10,919 nucleotides of DNA from JAITWN01 sp964581365 (GTDB lineage Bacteria > Pseudomonadota > Gammaproteobacteria > SZUA-140), in assembly GCA_964581365.1 (NCBI GenBank), contig CAZOOF010000058.1, positions 1 through 10,919 on the forward strand, read 5' to 3'. Shown in pieces: positions 1 to 7,291 of the stretch (positions are counted from its first letter, which is position 1; the number at the start of each line of letters is the position of its first letter). The position numbers and the translations under genes are program-made. Under the pieces are notes generated by a model. The model was given only the letters and a program-made list of their open reading frames with translations, ran no database searches and was not told the DNA's origin.

Positions 1-1
1 C

Positions 2-2539
2 GCCATGAGCGTCATCGTCGGCCGCGCGCTGCCCGATGTGCGGGACGGACTCAAGCCGGTGCACCGGCGCGTGCTGTACGCAATGCACGGCCTCGGCAAC
101 GACTGGAACAAACCCTACAAGAAGTCGGCTCGCGTCGTCGGTGACGTGATCGGTAAATACCATCCGCATGGCGACATCGCGGTGTACGACGCCATCGTGC
201 GTATGGCGCAGCCGTTTTCACTGCGTTACATGCTGGTCGATGGTCAGGGCAACTTCGGTTCGGTCGACGGCGACCCCCCGGCCGCCATGCGTTACACCGA
301 AGTGCGCATGTCGCGCATCGCGCACGAGATGCTCGCCGATCTCGAGAAAGAGACCGTCGACTACGCGCTGAACTATGACGAGTCCGAGAAGGAACCCGTC
401 GTTCTGCCCGCGCGCATTCCCAATCTCCTCATCAACGGTTCGGCCGGTATCGCGGTCGGCCTGGCGACCAATATTCCGCCGCACAACCTGGTGGAAGTGA
501 TCAATGCCTGCGTCGCCTTTATCGATGATCCTTCGATCGGCATCGAAGGCCTGATGGAACATGTTCCCGGTCCGGATTTCCCGACCGGCGCGATCATCAA
601 CGGCACCGCTGGCATCCACGATGCCTATCGCACCGGGCGCGGTCGCATCCAGCTGCGCGCGCGCACCGAGTTCGAGACCGATGACAACGGCCGCCAGCGC
701 ATCGTGGTCACGGAACTGCCGTACCAGGTCAACAAGGCGATGCTTCTCGAGAAGATCGCGCAGCTGGTGCGGGAGAAGCGTCTCGAGGGCATCAGCGAGC
801 TGCGCGACGAATCCGACAAGGACGGCATGCGCATGGTGATCGAGCTGCGCCGCGGCGAGATCCCAGAGGTGGTGCTGAATAATCTGTATCAGCAAACTCA
901 GCTCCAGAACGTATTCGGCATCAACATGGTCGCGCTGGTCGATGGGCAGCCGCGTCTGCTCGGTCTGCGCGAGGCGATCGATGCGTTCATCCGTCATCGC
1001 CGCGAGGTGGTGACCCGGCGCACGATCTTCGATCTGCGCAAGGCGCGGGAACGGGCCCATATCCTCGAAGGCTTGGCCGTCGCGCTTGCCAACATCGACG
1101 AAATCATCGCTTTGATCAAGGCGGCGCCCGGTCCGGCCGAAGCGCGGGCCGGTCTGCTGGCGCGCGCCTGGCCGCCGGGCGGCGTGGGCGCGCTGCTTTC
1201 CGCCGCCGGCGCGGAAATGTCCCGCATCGATGGCCTGGACGAGAGCCTGGGCATGGGGCCGGATGGCTACCGGCTGTCCGAGGCGCAGGCTCAGGCCATT
1301 CTCGATCTGCGTCTGCACCGCCTGACCGGTCTGGAGCAGGAGAAGATCCACGGCGAGTATCGCGACATCCTGCAGCGCATCAGTGAGCTGGCGCTGATTC
1401 TGTCCAGCCCGGCGCGCCTGATGGCGGTCATTCGCGAGGAACTGATCGCGATCCGCGAGCAGTTCGGCGATGCGCGCCGCACCGAGATCCGTCAGGATGA
1501 GATCGATCTCACCCGCGAGGATCTGATCACGCCGGAAGATGTCGTGGTCACGCTGTCGCATGGCGGCTACGTCAAGGCCCAGCCGCTCGAGATGTACCAG
1601 TCACAGCGGCGCGGCGGTCGCGGCAAGTCGGCGGCCTCGATGAAAGAAGAAGACTTCATCGACAAGCTGTTCATCGCCAATACCCACGACACGGTGCTGT
1701 GCTTCAGCAGCCGCGGCAAGGTGTATTGGAAGAAGGTCTACGAGCTGCCGCAGGCGAGCCGCAATGCCCGCGGCCGGCCGATCATCAATCTTCTGCCGCT
1801 GGAAGAGGATGAGCGCATCACCACGATGCTGCCGATCCGGGAATACGAAGAAGACAAGTTCGTGTTCATGGCGACGCTGCAGGGCACGGTGAAGAAGACG
1901 CCACTGGTCGATTTCTCGCGTCCGCGCACGAGCGGCATCATCGCCATCGGGCTCGCGGACGATGACCGGCTGATCGGCGCCCAGATCACCGACGGCTCCT
2001 GCGAGCTGGTGCTGGTGTCCAGCGGCGGCAAGGCCGTGCGCTTCCATGAGAGCACGGTGCGTCCGATGGGACGTACCGCTTCCGGCGTGCGCGGTATCCG
2101 CCTTGGCGAGGGGCAGCACGCCATCGCTCTGCTGGTCGCCGATGATCAGGGTTATGTGCTCACTGCGACCGAGAACGGCTACGGCAAGCGGACGCGGGTG
2201 GATGAATACCCGCTCCATGGACGCGGTGGCCAGGGCGTGATCGCCATCCAGACTTCCGAACGCAACGGCGACGTGGTCGGCGCCGAGCTGGTGCACGATG
2301 GCGACGAGGTCATGCTGATATCCGCCGGCGGCACCGTGGTGCGTATCCGTGTCGATGAGGTGTCGGTGCTCGGCCGGAATACCCAGGGTGTGCGTCTCAT
2401 CCGGCTCGACGAAGGTGAGCGGCTGGTCGGTATCGACCGCCTGGAGAGCCTGGGCGACGAGGACGGCGATGACGCAGACGAAACTGCAGATGCAGATGCA
2501 GATGCAGCGGAAGCGGAAGCGGGGGACGATGAAGCCTGA
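2..2539 (+). CDS. gyrA: DNA gyrase subunit A, 5' end missing
   Basis: GyrA is the breakage-reunion subunit of gyrase (A2B2), which introduces negative supercoils using ATP. The window opens inside the gene. The first full codon gives Ala, then MSVIVGRALPDVRDGLKPVH, which aligns with E. coli GyrA from Met26, so about 25 residues are missing. With the visible Met as residue 1, the catalytic tyrosine is Tyr72+25, that is residue 97 (codon 293-295, E. coli Tyr122), in AAMRYTE. The GyrA box QRRGGRG (1604-1624) marks the C-terminal DNA-wrapping beta-pinwheel and separates it from ParC. The quinolone-determining segment reads HPHGDIAVYDAIVRMAQ, with Ile at the Ser83 position and Asp87 kept. The protein ends in a strongly acidic low-complexity tail, as in enteric GyrA. 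Identity is certain; only the N-terminus is unseen. Confidence 0.98.
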   Translation, partial: AMSVIVGRALPDVRDGLKPVHRRVLYAMHGLGNDWNKPYKKSARVVGDVIGKYHPHGDIAVYDAIVRMAQPFSLRYMLVDGQGNFGSVDGDPPAAMRYTEVRMSRIAHEMLADLEKETVDYALNYDESEKEPVVLPARIPNLLINGSAGIAVGLATNIPPHNLVEVINACVAFIDDPSIGIEGLMEHVPGPDFPTGAIINGTAGIHDAYRTGRGRIQLRARTEFETDDNGRQRIVVTELPYQVNKAMLLEKIAQLVREKRLEGISELRDESDKDGMRMVIELRRGEIPEVVLNNLYQQTQLQNVFGINMVALVDGQPRLLGLREAIDAFIRHRREVVTRRTIFDLRKARERAHILEGLAVALANIDEIIALIKAAPGPAEARAGLLARAWPPGGVGALLSAAGAEMSRIDGLDESLGMGPDGYRLSEAQAQAILDLRLHRLTGLEQEKIHGEYRDILQRISELALILSSPARLMAVIREELIAIREQFGDARRTEIRQDEIDLTREDLITPEDVVVTLSHGGYVKAQPLEMYQSQRRGGRGKSAASMKEEDFIDKLFIANTHDTVLCFSSRGKVYWKKVYELPQASRNARGRPIINLLPLEEDERITTMLPIREYEEDKFVFMATLQGTVKKTPLVDFSRPRTSGIIAIGLADDDRLIGAQITDGSCELVLVSSGGKAVRFHESTVRPMGRTASGVRGIRLGEGQHAIALLVADDQGYVLTATENGYGKRTRVDEYPLHGRGGQGVIAIQTSERNGDVVGAELVHDGDEVMLISAGGTVVRIRVDEVSVLGRNTQGVRLIRLDEGERLVGIDRLESLGDEDGDDADETADADADAAEAEAGDDEA
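2486..2522 (+). repeat. Short tandem repeats encoding the acidic GyrA tail
   Basis: Three copies of GCAGAT (2486-2503) plus a partial fourth are followed by two copies of CGGAAG (2508-2519). They encode alternating Ala/Asp and then Ala/Glu in the acidic C-terminal tail of GyrA. Both units are six bases long, so gain or loss of a copy keeps the reading frame. The tail is disordered and variable in length in the family, so repeat slippage here would be tolerated. Confidence 0.75.
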
Positions 2540-2561
2540 TCCGCGTGGATCGCATCGGCGC

Positions 2562-2600
2562 GGCCGCCCGGCGGGCCGGCCCGCGGCGGCCACGCATTTT
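2562..2600 (+). terminator. Possible gyrA terminator hairpin
   Basis: Starting 22 bases after the gyrA stop, GGCCGCC (2562-2568) pairs with GGCGGCC (2585-2591). Inside it sits the perfect 14-base palindrome GCGGGCCGGCCCGC (2571-2584), with CG (2569-2570) as a bulge. The stem is very GC-rich and is followed by ACGCATTTT. The T run is only four bases and starts five bases after the stem, so it is weak for an intrinsic terminator. It would separate gyrA from the serC gene cluster. Confidence 0.45.
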
Positions 2601-2797
2601 CCTGGCCCGCCGTCCCCTGTAAGCTGTAGACGATCAGGAATCACCGACGCCCCGCGTCCGTCAGCGAACGCCCCCCGGCGGCGCTGGCGTGGAACCGCCA
2701 CTTTCCGATGTAGTCGGCTCGCGCTTCAATTCCGGGGCGTCGATGCGTCTTCGATCCCGGGCGGGCAAACGATCATCAACGAAACTAGGTAATCAAA

Positions 2798-3880
2798 ATG
2801 TCACGCGTTTACAATTTCAGCGCCGGTCCGGCGATGCTGCCCCGTGAAGTGCTCGAGCGCGCCCGCGAGGAGATGGCTGACTGGCAGGGCAGCGGAATGT
2901 CGGTGATGGAGATGAGCCATCGCGGCAAGGAGTTCATGAGCATCGCGGCGAAGGCGGAGGCCGACCTGCGTGAACTGATGAACATTCCGCAGAACTACAA
3001 GGTTCTCTTCCTGCAGGGCGGCGCCAGCGCCCAGTTCAGCGCCGTGCCGATGAACCTGCTGCGCGGCCGTAAGAAGGCGGACTACATCAACACCGGCAGC
3101 TGGTCGAAGAAGGCGATCGAAGAAGCCAAGCGCTACTGCGAAGTGAACGTCGCCGCCAGCTCCGCGGACACCAAGTTCACCACCATTCCGCCGCGCTCGG
3201 CCTGGAAGCTGGATCGGGATGCGGCCTATGTGCATTACACGCCGAACGAGACCATCGGCGGCGTCGAGTTCCATGACATCCCCGACACCGGCGATGTGCC
3301 GCTGGTCGCGGACATGTCATCCACCATCCTGTCGCGCCCGGTCGACGTTTCGCGCTATGGCCTGATCTACGCAGGTGCGCAGAAGAACATCGGCCCCGCG
3401 GGCCTGGTGGTGGTCATCGTGCGCGAGGACCTGATCGGCGAGACTCTGCCGGGCACCCCGGTGATGTATGACTACAAGGTGCAGGCGGATGCGGAGTCCA
3501 TGTACAACACCCCGCCGACCTATGCCTGGTACATCGCCGGTCTGGTGTTCGACTGGATCAAGCGCCAGGGCGGGCTGCCGGCCATGGCCGAGATCAACCG
3601 CCGCAAGGCCGGGAAGCTCTACAGTTGCATCGACGCCTCATCCTTCTACGCCAATCCGGTCGAGCCGCAGAGCCGCTCGTGGATGAACGTTCCGTTCACG
3701 CTCGCCAACCCTGAGCTCGATTCTGTCTTCCTCAAGGAAGCCACGGCAGCCGGGCTGGTGACGCTGAAGGGGCATCGCTCGGTCGGTGGCATGCGCGCCA
3801 GCATCTACAACGCCATGCCGGAGGAAGGGGTCGATGCGCTGATCGCCTTCATGAAGGACTTCGAGCAGCGCAACGCCTGA
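2798..3880 (+). CDS. serC: Phosphoserine aminotransferase
   Basis: SerC is a PLP-dependent class V aminotransferase. It converts 3-phosphohydroxypyruvate and glutamate to phosphoserine, and in gammaproteobacteria it also serves the PdxB branch of pyridoxal-phosphate synthesis. The 360-residue length is typical. Visible signatures are the N-terminal VYNFSAGPAMLP, the phosphate-binding GGASAQF (74-80), Trp102 in NTGSWSKKA, Asp172 in VADMSS for the PLP ring nitrogen, and the Schiff-base lysine Lys196 in AGAQKNIGP. The ATG at 2798 is preceded by AGGT (2787-2790) at seven bases, a fair ribosome binding site. serC is the first gene after gyrA, as in the Pseudomonas supraoperon, and lies 38 bases upstream of serA, the preceding step of the pathway. 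I saw no convincing sigma70 promoter in the 258-base upstream gap. Confidence 0.97.
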   Translation: MSRVYNFSAGPAMLPREVLERAREEMADWQGSGMSVMEMSHRGKEFMSIAAKAEADLRELMNIPQNYKVLFLQGGASAQFSAVPMNLLRGRKKADYINTGSWSKKAIEEAKRYCEVNVAASSADTKFTTIPPRSAWKLDRDAAYVHYTPNETIGGVEFHDIPDTGDVPLVADMSSTILSRPVDVSRYGLIYAGAQKNIGPAGLVVVIVREDLIGETLPGTPVMYDYKVQADAESMYNTPPTYAWYIAGLVFDWIKRQGGLPAMAEINRRKAGKLYSCIDASSFYANPVEPQSRSWMNVPFTLANPELDSVFLKEATAAGLVTLKGHRSVGGMRASIYNAMPEEGVDALIAFMKDFEQRNA

Positions 3881-3918
3881 GACGCGCTGACCCTCACTTA
3901 GATTCGGGTTGAGATTAC

Positions 3919-5085
3919 ATGTACAAGATTCTGACTCTTAACAATATTTCGGTGACTGGCTTGGATCGTTTCCCGCGCGACCGCTATGAGATCGCGTCGG
4001 AGATCCAGCATCCCGACGCCATCATGCTGCGCTCGCACAACATGCACGGCATGGCGGTCCCCCCGACCGTGCAGGCCGTGGGGCGTGCCGGCGCCGGCGT
4101 CAACAACATCCCGGTGGCCGACATGAGCAAGCTCGGCATCCCCGTATTCAATGCTCCCGGCGCCAACGCCAATGCGGTGAAGGAGCTGGTGCTCGCCGGC
4201 ATGCTGCTCGCCGCCCGCAATATCTGCGCGGCCTGGGACTTCGCCCGCAACCTCGAAGGCGACGACGAGTCCATCCACAAGGCGGCGGAGAACGGCAAGA
4301 AGCAGTTCGTCGGCTTCGAACTGCCCGGACGCGTGCTCGGCGTGGTGGGACTCGGCGCGATCGGCATCAAGGTCGCCAATGCCGCCATCGATCTCGGCAT
4401 GCGCGTCATCGGCTACGATCCGAAGATCACGGTACAGGCCGCCTGGCGGCTGTCCTCGAAGGTGGAACAGGCGACCAGTCTGGATGACCTGATGACGCGC
4501 TGCGACTTCGTCTCCTTTCACGTGCCGCTCAATGACGAGACCCGCGGCATGATCAACGCCGATCGCCTGCGGCGCATGAAGAAGGGCGCGACCATACTCA
4601 ATTTCGCGCGTGAGCCGATCGTCGATGCCGAGGCGGTGTGCGCGGCGATCGACGACGGTCGGATCCACGCCTACGTGTGCGATTTCCCCGGCAATGCGCT
4701 CAAGGGACGCCAGCGGATCATCACGCTGCCGCACATCGGCGCCTCGACCAATGAGGCCGAGGAGAACTGCGCGGTCATGATCGCCGACCAGCTGCGGGAC
4801 TACCTCGAGAACGGCAACATCACCAATTCGGTGAATTTCCCCGAGGTGCAGATGCCGCGCGGGGATGGTTACCGTATCGCCATCGCCAATGCCAATGTTC
4901 CCAACATGGTGGGTCAGATTTCCACCGTGCTGGCACAGGCCGGATTCAACATCGTCGACATGCTCAACAAGTCGCGAGGCGAGCTAGCCTATACGCTGAC
5001 CGATGTGGACAAGCCGGTGACCGATGATGTGATCAAGGCCATTGGCGGCATCGCGGGAGTGCTCAAGGTCCGTTCCGTCGGCTGA
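3919..5085 (+). CDS. serA: D-3-phosphoglycerate dehydrogenase, short ACT type
   Basis: SerA oxidises 3-phosphoglycerate to 3-phosphohydroxypyruvate with NAD+, the first step of serine synthesis and the source of the SerC substrate. It has 388 residues: the split substrate-binding domain (about 1-95 and 285-310), a Rossmann domain with GLGAIG (144-149) and an acidic cofactor residue Asp167 in GYDP, and a C-terminal ACT domain (about 319-388). Catalytic Arg231 (NFAREP) and His272 (LPHIGAST) are present. The glutamate expected in the VFPTEP-type loop appears as Asn259 (DFPGNALKG). This is the compact ~390-residue form, lacking the intervening domain of the long ~525-residue enzymes. The ATG at 3919 has no clear Shine-Dalgarno sequence. 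Serine inhibition through the ACT domain is likely by family analogy. The closest alternative would be another 2-hydroxyacid dehydrogenase, but the ACT domain and the serC neighbour favour SerA. Confidence 0.93.
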   Translation: MYKILTLNNISVTGLDRFPRDRYEIASEIQHPDAIMLRSHNMHGMAVPPTVQAVGRAGAGVNNIPVADMSKLGIPVFNAPGANANAVKELVLAGMLLAARNICAAWDFARNLEGDDESIHKAAENGKKQFVGFELPGRVLGVVGLGAIGIKVANAAIDLGMRVIGYDPKITVQAAWRLSSKVEQATSLDDLMTRCDFVSFHVPLNDETRGMINADRLRRMKKGATILNFAREPIVDAEAVCAAIDDGRIHAYVCDFPGNALKGRQRIITLPHIGASTNEAEENCAVMIADQLRDYLENGNITNSVNFPEVQMPRGDGYRIAIANANVPNMVGQISTVLAQAGFNIVDMLNKSRGELAYTLTDVDKPVTDDVIKAIGGIAGVLKVRSVG

Positions 5086-5116
5086 CTGGCTAGCGCTGGC
5101 AGGGGGAGGGACGGCC

Positions 5117-5122
5117 GAGGGG
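5117..5122 (+). promoter_or_regulatory. Strong ribosome binding site of pheA
   Basis: GAGGGG lies seven bases upstream of the pheA ATG at 5130. It is the clearest Shine-Dalgarno sequence in the window and fixes the start. A second purine run (AGGGGGAGGG, 5101-5110) lies further upstream in the 44-base serA-pheA gap. Confidence 0.8.
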
Positions 5123-5129
5123 CCGGGAA

Positions 5130-6221
5130 ATGAATACGAGCGACCCGGATAACGACGAGCTGCGGGAGATCCGCAATCGCATCGACGAGATCGATGCCCG
5201 CATCCAGGAGCTGGTCACCGCGCGGGCGCGCTGCGCGCTCGAGGTGGCGGCGATCAAGCGGGCTCGCGGCGACGACAGTTTCTACCGTCCCGAGCGCGAG
5301 GCACAGGTGCTGCAGACGGTGCTCGGCCGCAATGCCGGACCGCTGCCGAACGAAGTCCTGCTGCGTCTCTTCCGCGAGATCATGTCGGCCTGCCTCGCCC
5401 TGCAGAAGCCGATGTCCATCGCCTACCTCGGTCCCGAAGGCACCTTCACCGAGGCCGCGGTCTACAAGCATTTCGGCCATTCGGTAGCGACGCGTCCGCT
5501 TGCTGCCATCGACGAGATCTTCCGCGAGGTCGAGGCGGGCAGTGCGGACTTCGGTGTGGTGCCGATCGAGAACTCCAGCGAGGGGGCGATCGATCACACA
5601 CTGGACATGTTCATGTCTTCGCCGCTGAAGATCTGCAGCGAAGTCGAACTGCGCATTCATCACAATCTGATGGGGCGTGGCGACAGTCTGGAGTCCGTTC
5701 GCAAGGTATTCGCTCATCAGATGGCGCTGGCGCAGTGCCGGGAATGGCTCGACGCGCACCTCGCCGGGATCCCGCGCGAGGCGGTGAGCAGCAATGCCGA
5801 AGCGGCGCGCCGCGCCCAGGCCGATACGGATGCCGCGGCGATCGCCGGGCTGCATGCTGCCGAGGTCTACGGACTGAATATTCTCGCCCGCAGCATCGAA
5901 GACGAACCGGACAATACCACCCGGTTCCTGGTGATCGGCCGCGCCATTCCCGAGCCGAGCGGACGGGACAAGACCTCGCTGCTGGTGTCGACCGCCAATC
6001 GTCCGGGCGCGCTGTACCGCCTGCTTGCGCCGCTTGCCGAGCACGGAATCTCGATGTCGCGGATCGAATCCCGTCCCTCGCGGCGCGGCATGTGGGATTA
6101 TGTATTCTTCATCGACATCGCCGGCCACTGCCGCGACGACAAGGTGGCCAAGGCGCTGACGGCTCTCGAGCAGGAAGCGGCGATGCTGAAGGTGCTCGGA
6201 TCCTATCCCGAGAGCAGATGA
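5130..6221 (+). CDS. pheA: Bifunctional chorismate mutase / prephenate dehydratase (P-protein)
   Basis: PheA converts chorismate to prephenate and then to phenylpyruvate, the branch to phenylalanine. Residues about 10-92 form an AroQ-type chorismate mutase, with Arg15, Arg32, Lys43 and Arg56-Glu57 matching the E. coli active-site residues Arg11, Arg28, Lys39 and Arg51-Glu52. Residues about 96-272 form the dehydratase domain, opening with AYLGPEGTFTEAA and carrying the catalytic Thr-Arg-Phe motif at 264-266 (DNTTRFLVIG). Residues about 281-358 are an ACT domain with both phenylalanine-binding motifs, GALY (293-296) and ESRP (313-316). That predicts feedback inhibition by phenylalanine. At 363 residues it is the usual size. 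I saw no leader peptide rich in Phe codons in the short upstream gap, so attenuation of the enteric pheA kind is unlikely directly upstream. Confidence 0.97.
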   Translation: MNTSDPDNDELREIRNRIDEIDARIQELVTARARCALEVAAIKRARGDDSFYRPEREAQVLQTVLGRNAGPLPNEVLLRLFREIMSACLALQKPMSIAYLGPEGTFTEAAVYKHFGHSVATRPLAAIDEIFREVEAGSADFGVVPIENSSEGAIDHTLDMFMSSPLKICSEVELRIHHNLMGRGDSLESVRKVFAHQMALAQCREWLDAHLAGIPREAVSSNAEAARRAQADTDAAAIAGLHAAEVYGLNILARSIEDEPDNTTRFLVIGRAIPEPSGRDKTSLLVSTANRPGALYRLLAPLAEHGISMSRIESRPSRRGMWDYVFFIDIAGHCRDDKVAKALTALEQEAAMLKVLGSYPESR

Positions 6222-6224
6222 GGG

Positions 6225-6241
6225 ACGGTGCCGGGCGCCGT
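6225..6241 (+). other. Hairpin just after the pheA stop
   Basis: ACGGTGC (6225-6231) pairs with GCGCCGT (6235-6241) around a three-base loop, seven pairs including one G-U. It starts three bases after the pheA stop. The following sequence turns AT-rich with TTTT about 12 bases on, too far for a classical intrinsic terminator. It may set the stability of the pheA-aroF intergenic mRNA, or it may be chance in GC-rich DNA. Confidence 0.3.
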
Positions 6242-6274
6242 AGATATTCACGTTTTGGAACAGCAAGTGACTCT

Positions 6275-7291
6275 ATGATCGTTATCATGAAGGCCGGCGC
6301 CTCAGCAGGGGCGATCACGGCGGTGGAACAACGGCTGCGCGCGGTGGGTCTCGAACCGCATGTTTCCCGGGGCAGGCATCAGACGGTGATCGGTGCGCTC
6401 GGTGATGAAAGGGCGGTGGAGCAGGCGACGCTCGAGGCTCTGCCGGAGGTCGATCGCATCGTCCGCGTCATGCGTCCGTACAAGTTCGTCTCGCGCGAGG
6501 GCCGTGATCAGCCTTCGGTGGTCGAAGTGCGGGGCATTCCGATCGGTGGCGAGCAGCTCCAGGTCATTGCCGGACCCTGTTCGGTCGAGACCCCGGAGCA
6601 GATGGAGGCCGCCGCTGCGGCGACGGTGGCTGCGGGTTGCCGCATGATGCGCGGCGGCGCGTTCAAGCCGCGGACCAGCCCGTATGCGTTCCAGGGCAAG
6701 GGCGTCGAAGGCCTGGGCATGCTGCGTGAAGCGGCTGCGCGCCACGGTCTGCCTATCGTCACCGAGCTGATGGATGTGCGCATGCTGGATACCTTCCTCG
6801 AATACGGGGTCGATGTGATCCAGATCGGTACGCGCAACATGCAGAACTTCGAGCTGCTCAAGGAAGTCGGGCGCACCCACACGCCGGTGGTGCTCAAGCG
6901 CGGCTTCTCGGCCACCATTTCCGAATGGCTGATGGCGGCGGAATACGTGGCCGCCGGCGGCAACCACAACATCATCTTCTGCGAACGCGGTGTGCGCAGC
7001 TTCGAGGATGCCTATCGCAATATGCTCGATGTCACCGCGATCCCGGTGCTCAAGCGCGAGACGCATCTGCCGGTGATCATCGACCCCAGTCATGCCGGGG
7101 GCAAAGCCTGGATGGTGCCGGCGCTGGCCCGGGCGGCGATTGCCGCGGGCGCCGACGGTCTGCTGGTGGAAATGCACCCGCGGCCGACGGAAGCCTGGTC
7201 CGACGCCGATCAGGCGCTCAGTCCGGATGAACTCGCCGCACTGATGGACGAGCTGCGCGGAATCGCGACCGTACTGGGGCGCACGCTTTGA
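6275..7291 (+). CDS. aroF: DAHP synthase, type I-beta with N-terminal regulatory domain
   Basis: This enzyme condenses phosphoenolpyruvate and erythrose 4-phosphate to 3-deoxy-D-arabino-heptulosonate 7-phosphate, the committed step of the shikimate pathway. Starting at ATG 6275 it has 338 residues, the same length I recall for the Thermotoga maritima enzyme, and it aligns with it nearly end to end. Residues 1-70 (MIVIMKAGAS to RVMRPYK) match the ferredoxin-like regulatory domain. The barrel carries the metal ligands Cys102 (IAGPCSVE), His273 (DPSHAGG), Glu299 (LLVEMHP) and Asp310 (WSDADQALS), and the substrate-binding RGGAFKPRTSPY (127-137 region). The reading frame is open upstream into pheA, but that part only mirrors pheA in another frame and is not coding. 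No good Shine-Dalgarno is seen. The stop overlaps the tyrA start. By analogy, tyrosine and/or phenylalanine inhibit it. The symbol is used loosely; aroG is an equivalent label. Confidence 0.95.
   Translation: MIVIMKAGASAGAITAVEQRLRAVGLEPHVSRGRHQTVIGALGDERAVEQATLEALPEVDRIVRVMRPYKFVSREGRDQPSVVEVRGIPIGGEQLQVIAGPCSVETPEQMEAAAAATVAAGCRMMRGGAFKPRTSPYAFQGKGVEGLGMLREAAARHGLPIVTELMDVRMLDTFLEYGVDVIQIGTRNMQNFELLKEVGRTHTPVVLKRGFSATISEWLMAAEYVAAGGNHNIIFCERGVRSFEDAYRNMLDVTAIPVLKRETHLPVIIDPSHAGGKAWMVPALARAAIAAGADGLLVEMHPRPTEAWSDADQALSPDELAALMDELRGIATVLGRTL

Noticed and set aside
218..1561. Long antisense open frame inside gyrA, and similar ones at 1601-2701, 4989-6266 and 6302-7177
   Set aside because: They mirror the codon pattern of certain genes on the other strand in GC-rich DNA and show no recognisable domain.
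2732..2760. Hairpin CCGGG with CCCGG plus inner TCGA pairing upstream of serC
   Set aside because: Short interrupted stem with a large internal loop, of the kind expected by chance at this GC content; no conserved element recognised.
2349..2792. Open frame spanning the gyrA 3' end and the gap before serC
   Set aside because: Its first part is gyrA in another frame, and the rest is Arg/Pro-rich with no start signal or recognisable domain.
5735..6274. 180-residue N-terminal extension of the DAHP synthase
   Set aside because: It reads pheA in a different frame; the family start aligns precisely with ATG 6275.
6274..6279. TATGAT as a -10 box for aroF
   Set aside because: It overlaps the start codon and has no -35 partner at normal spacing.
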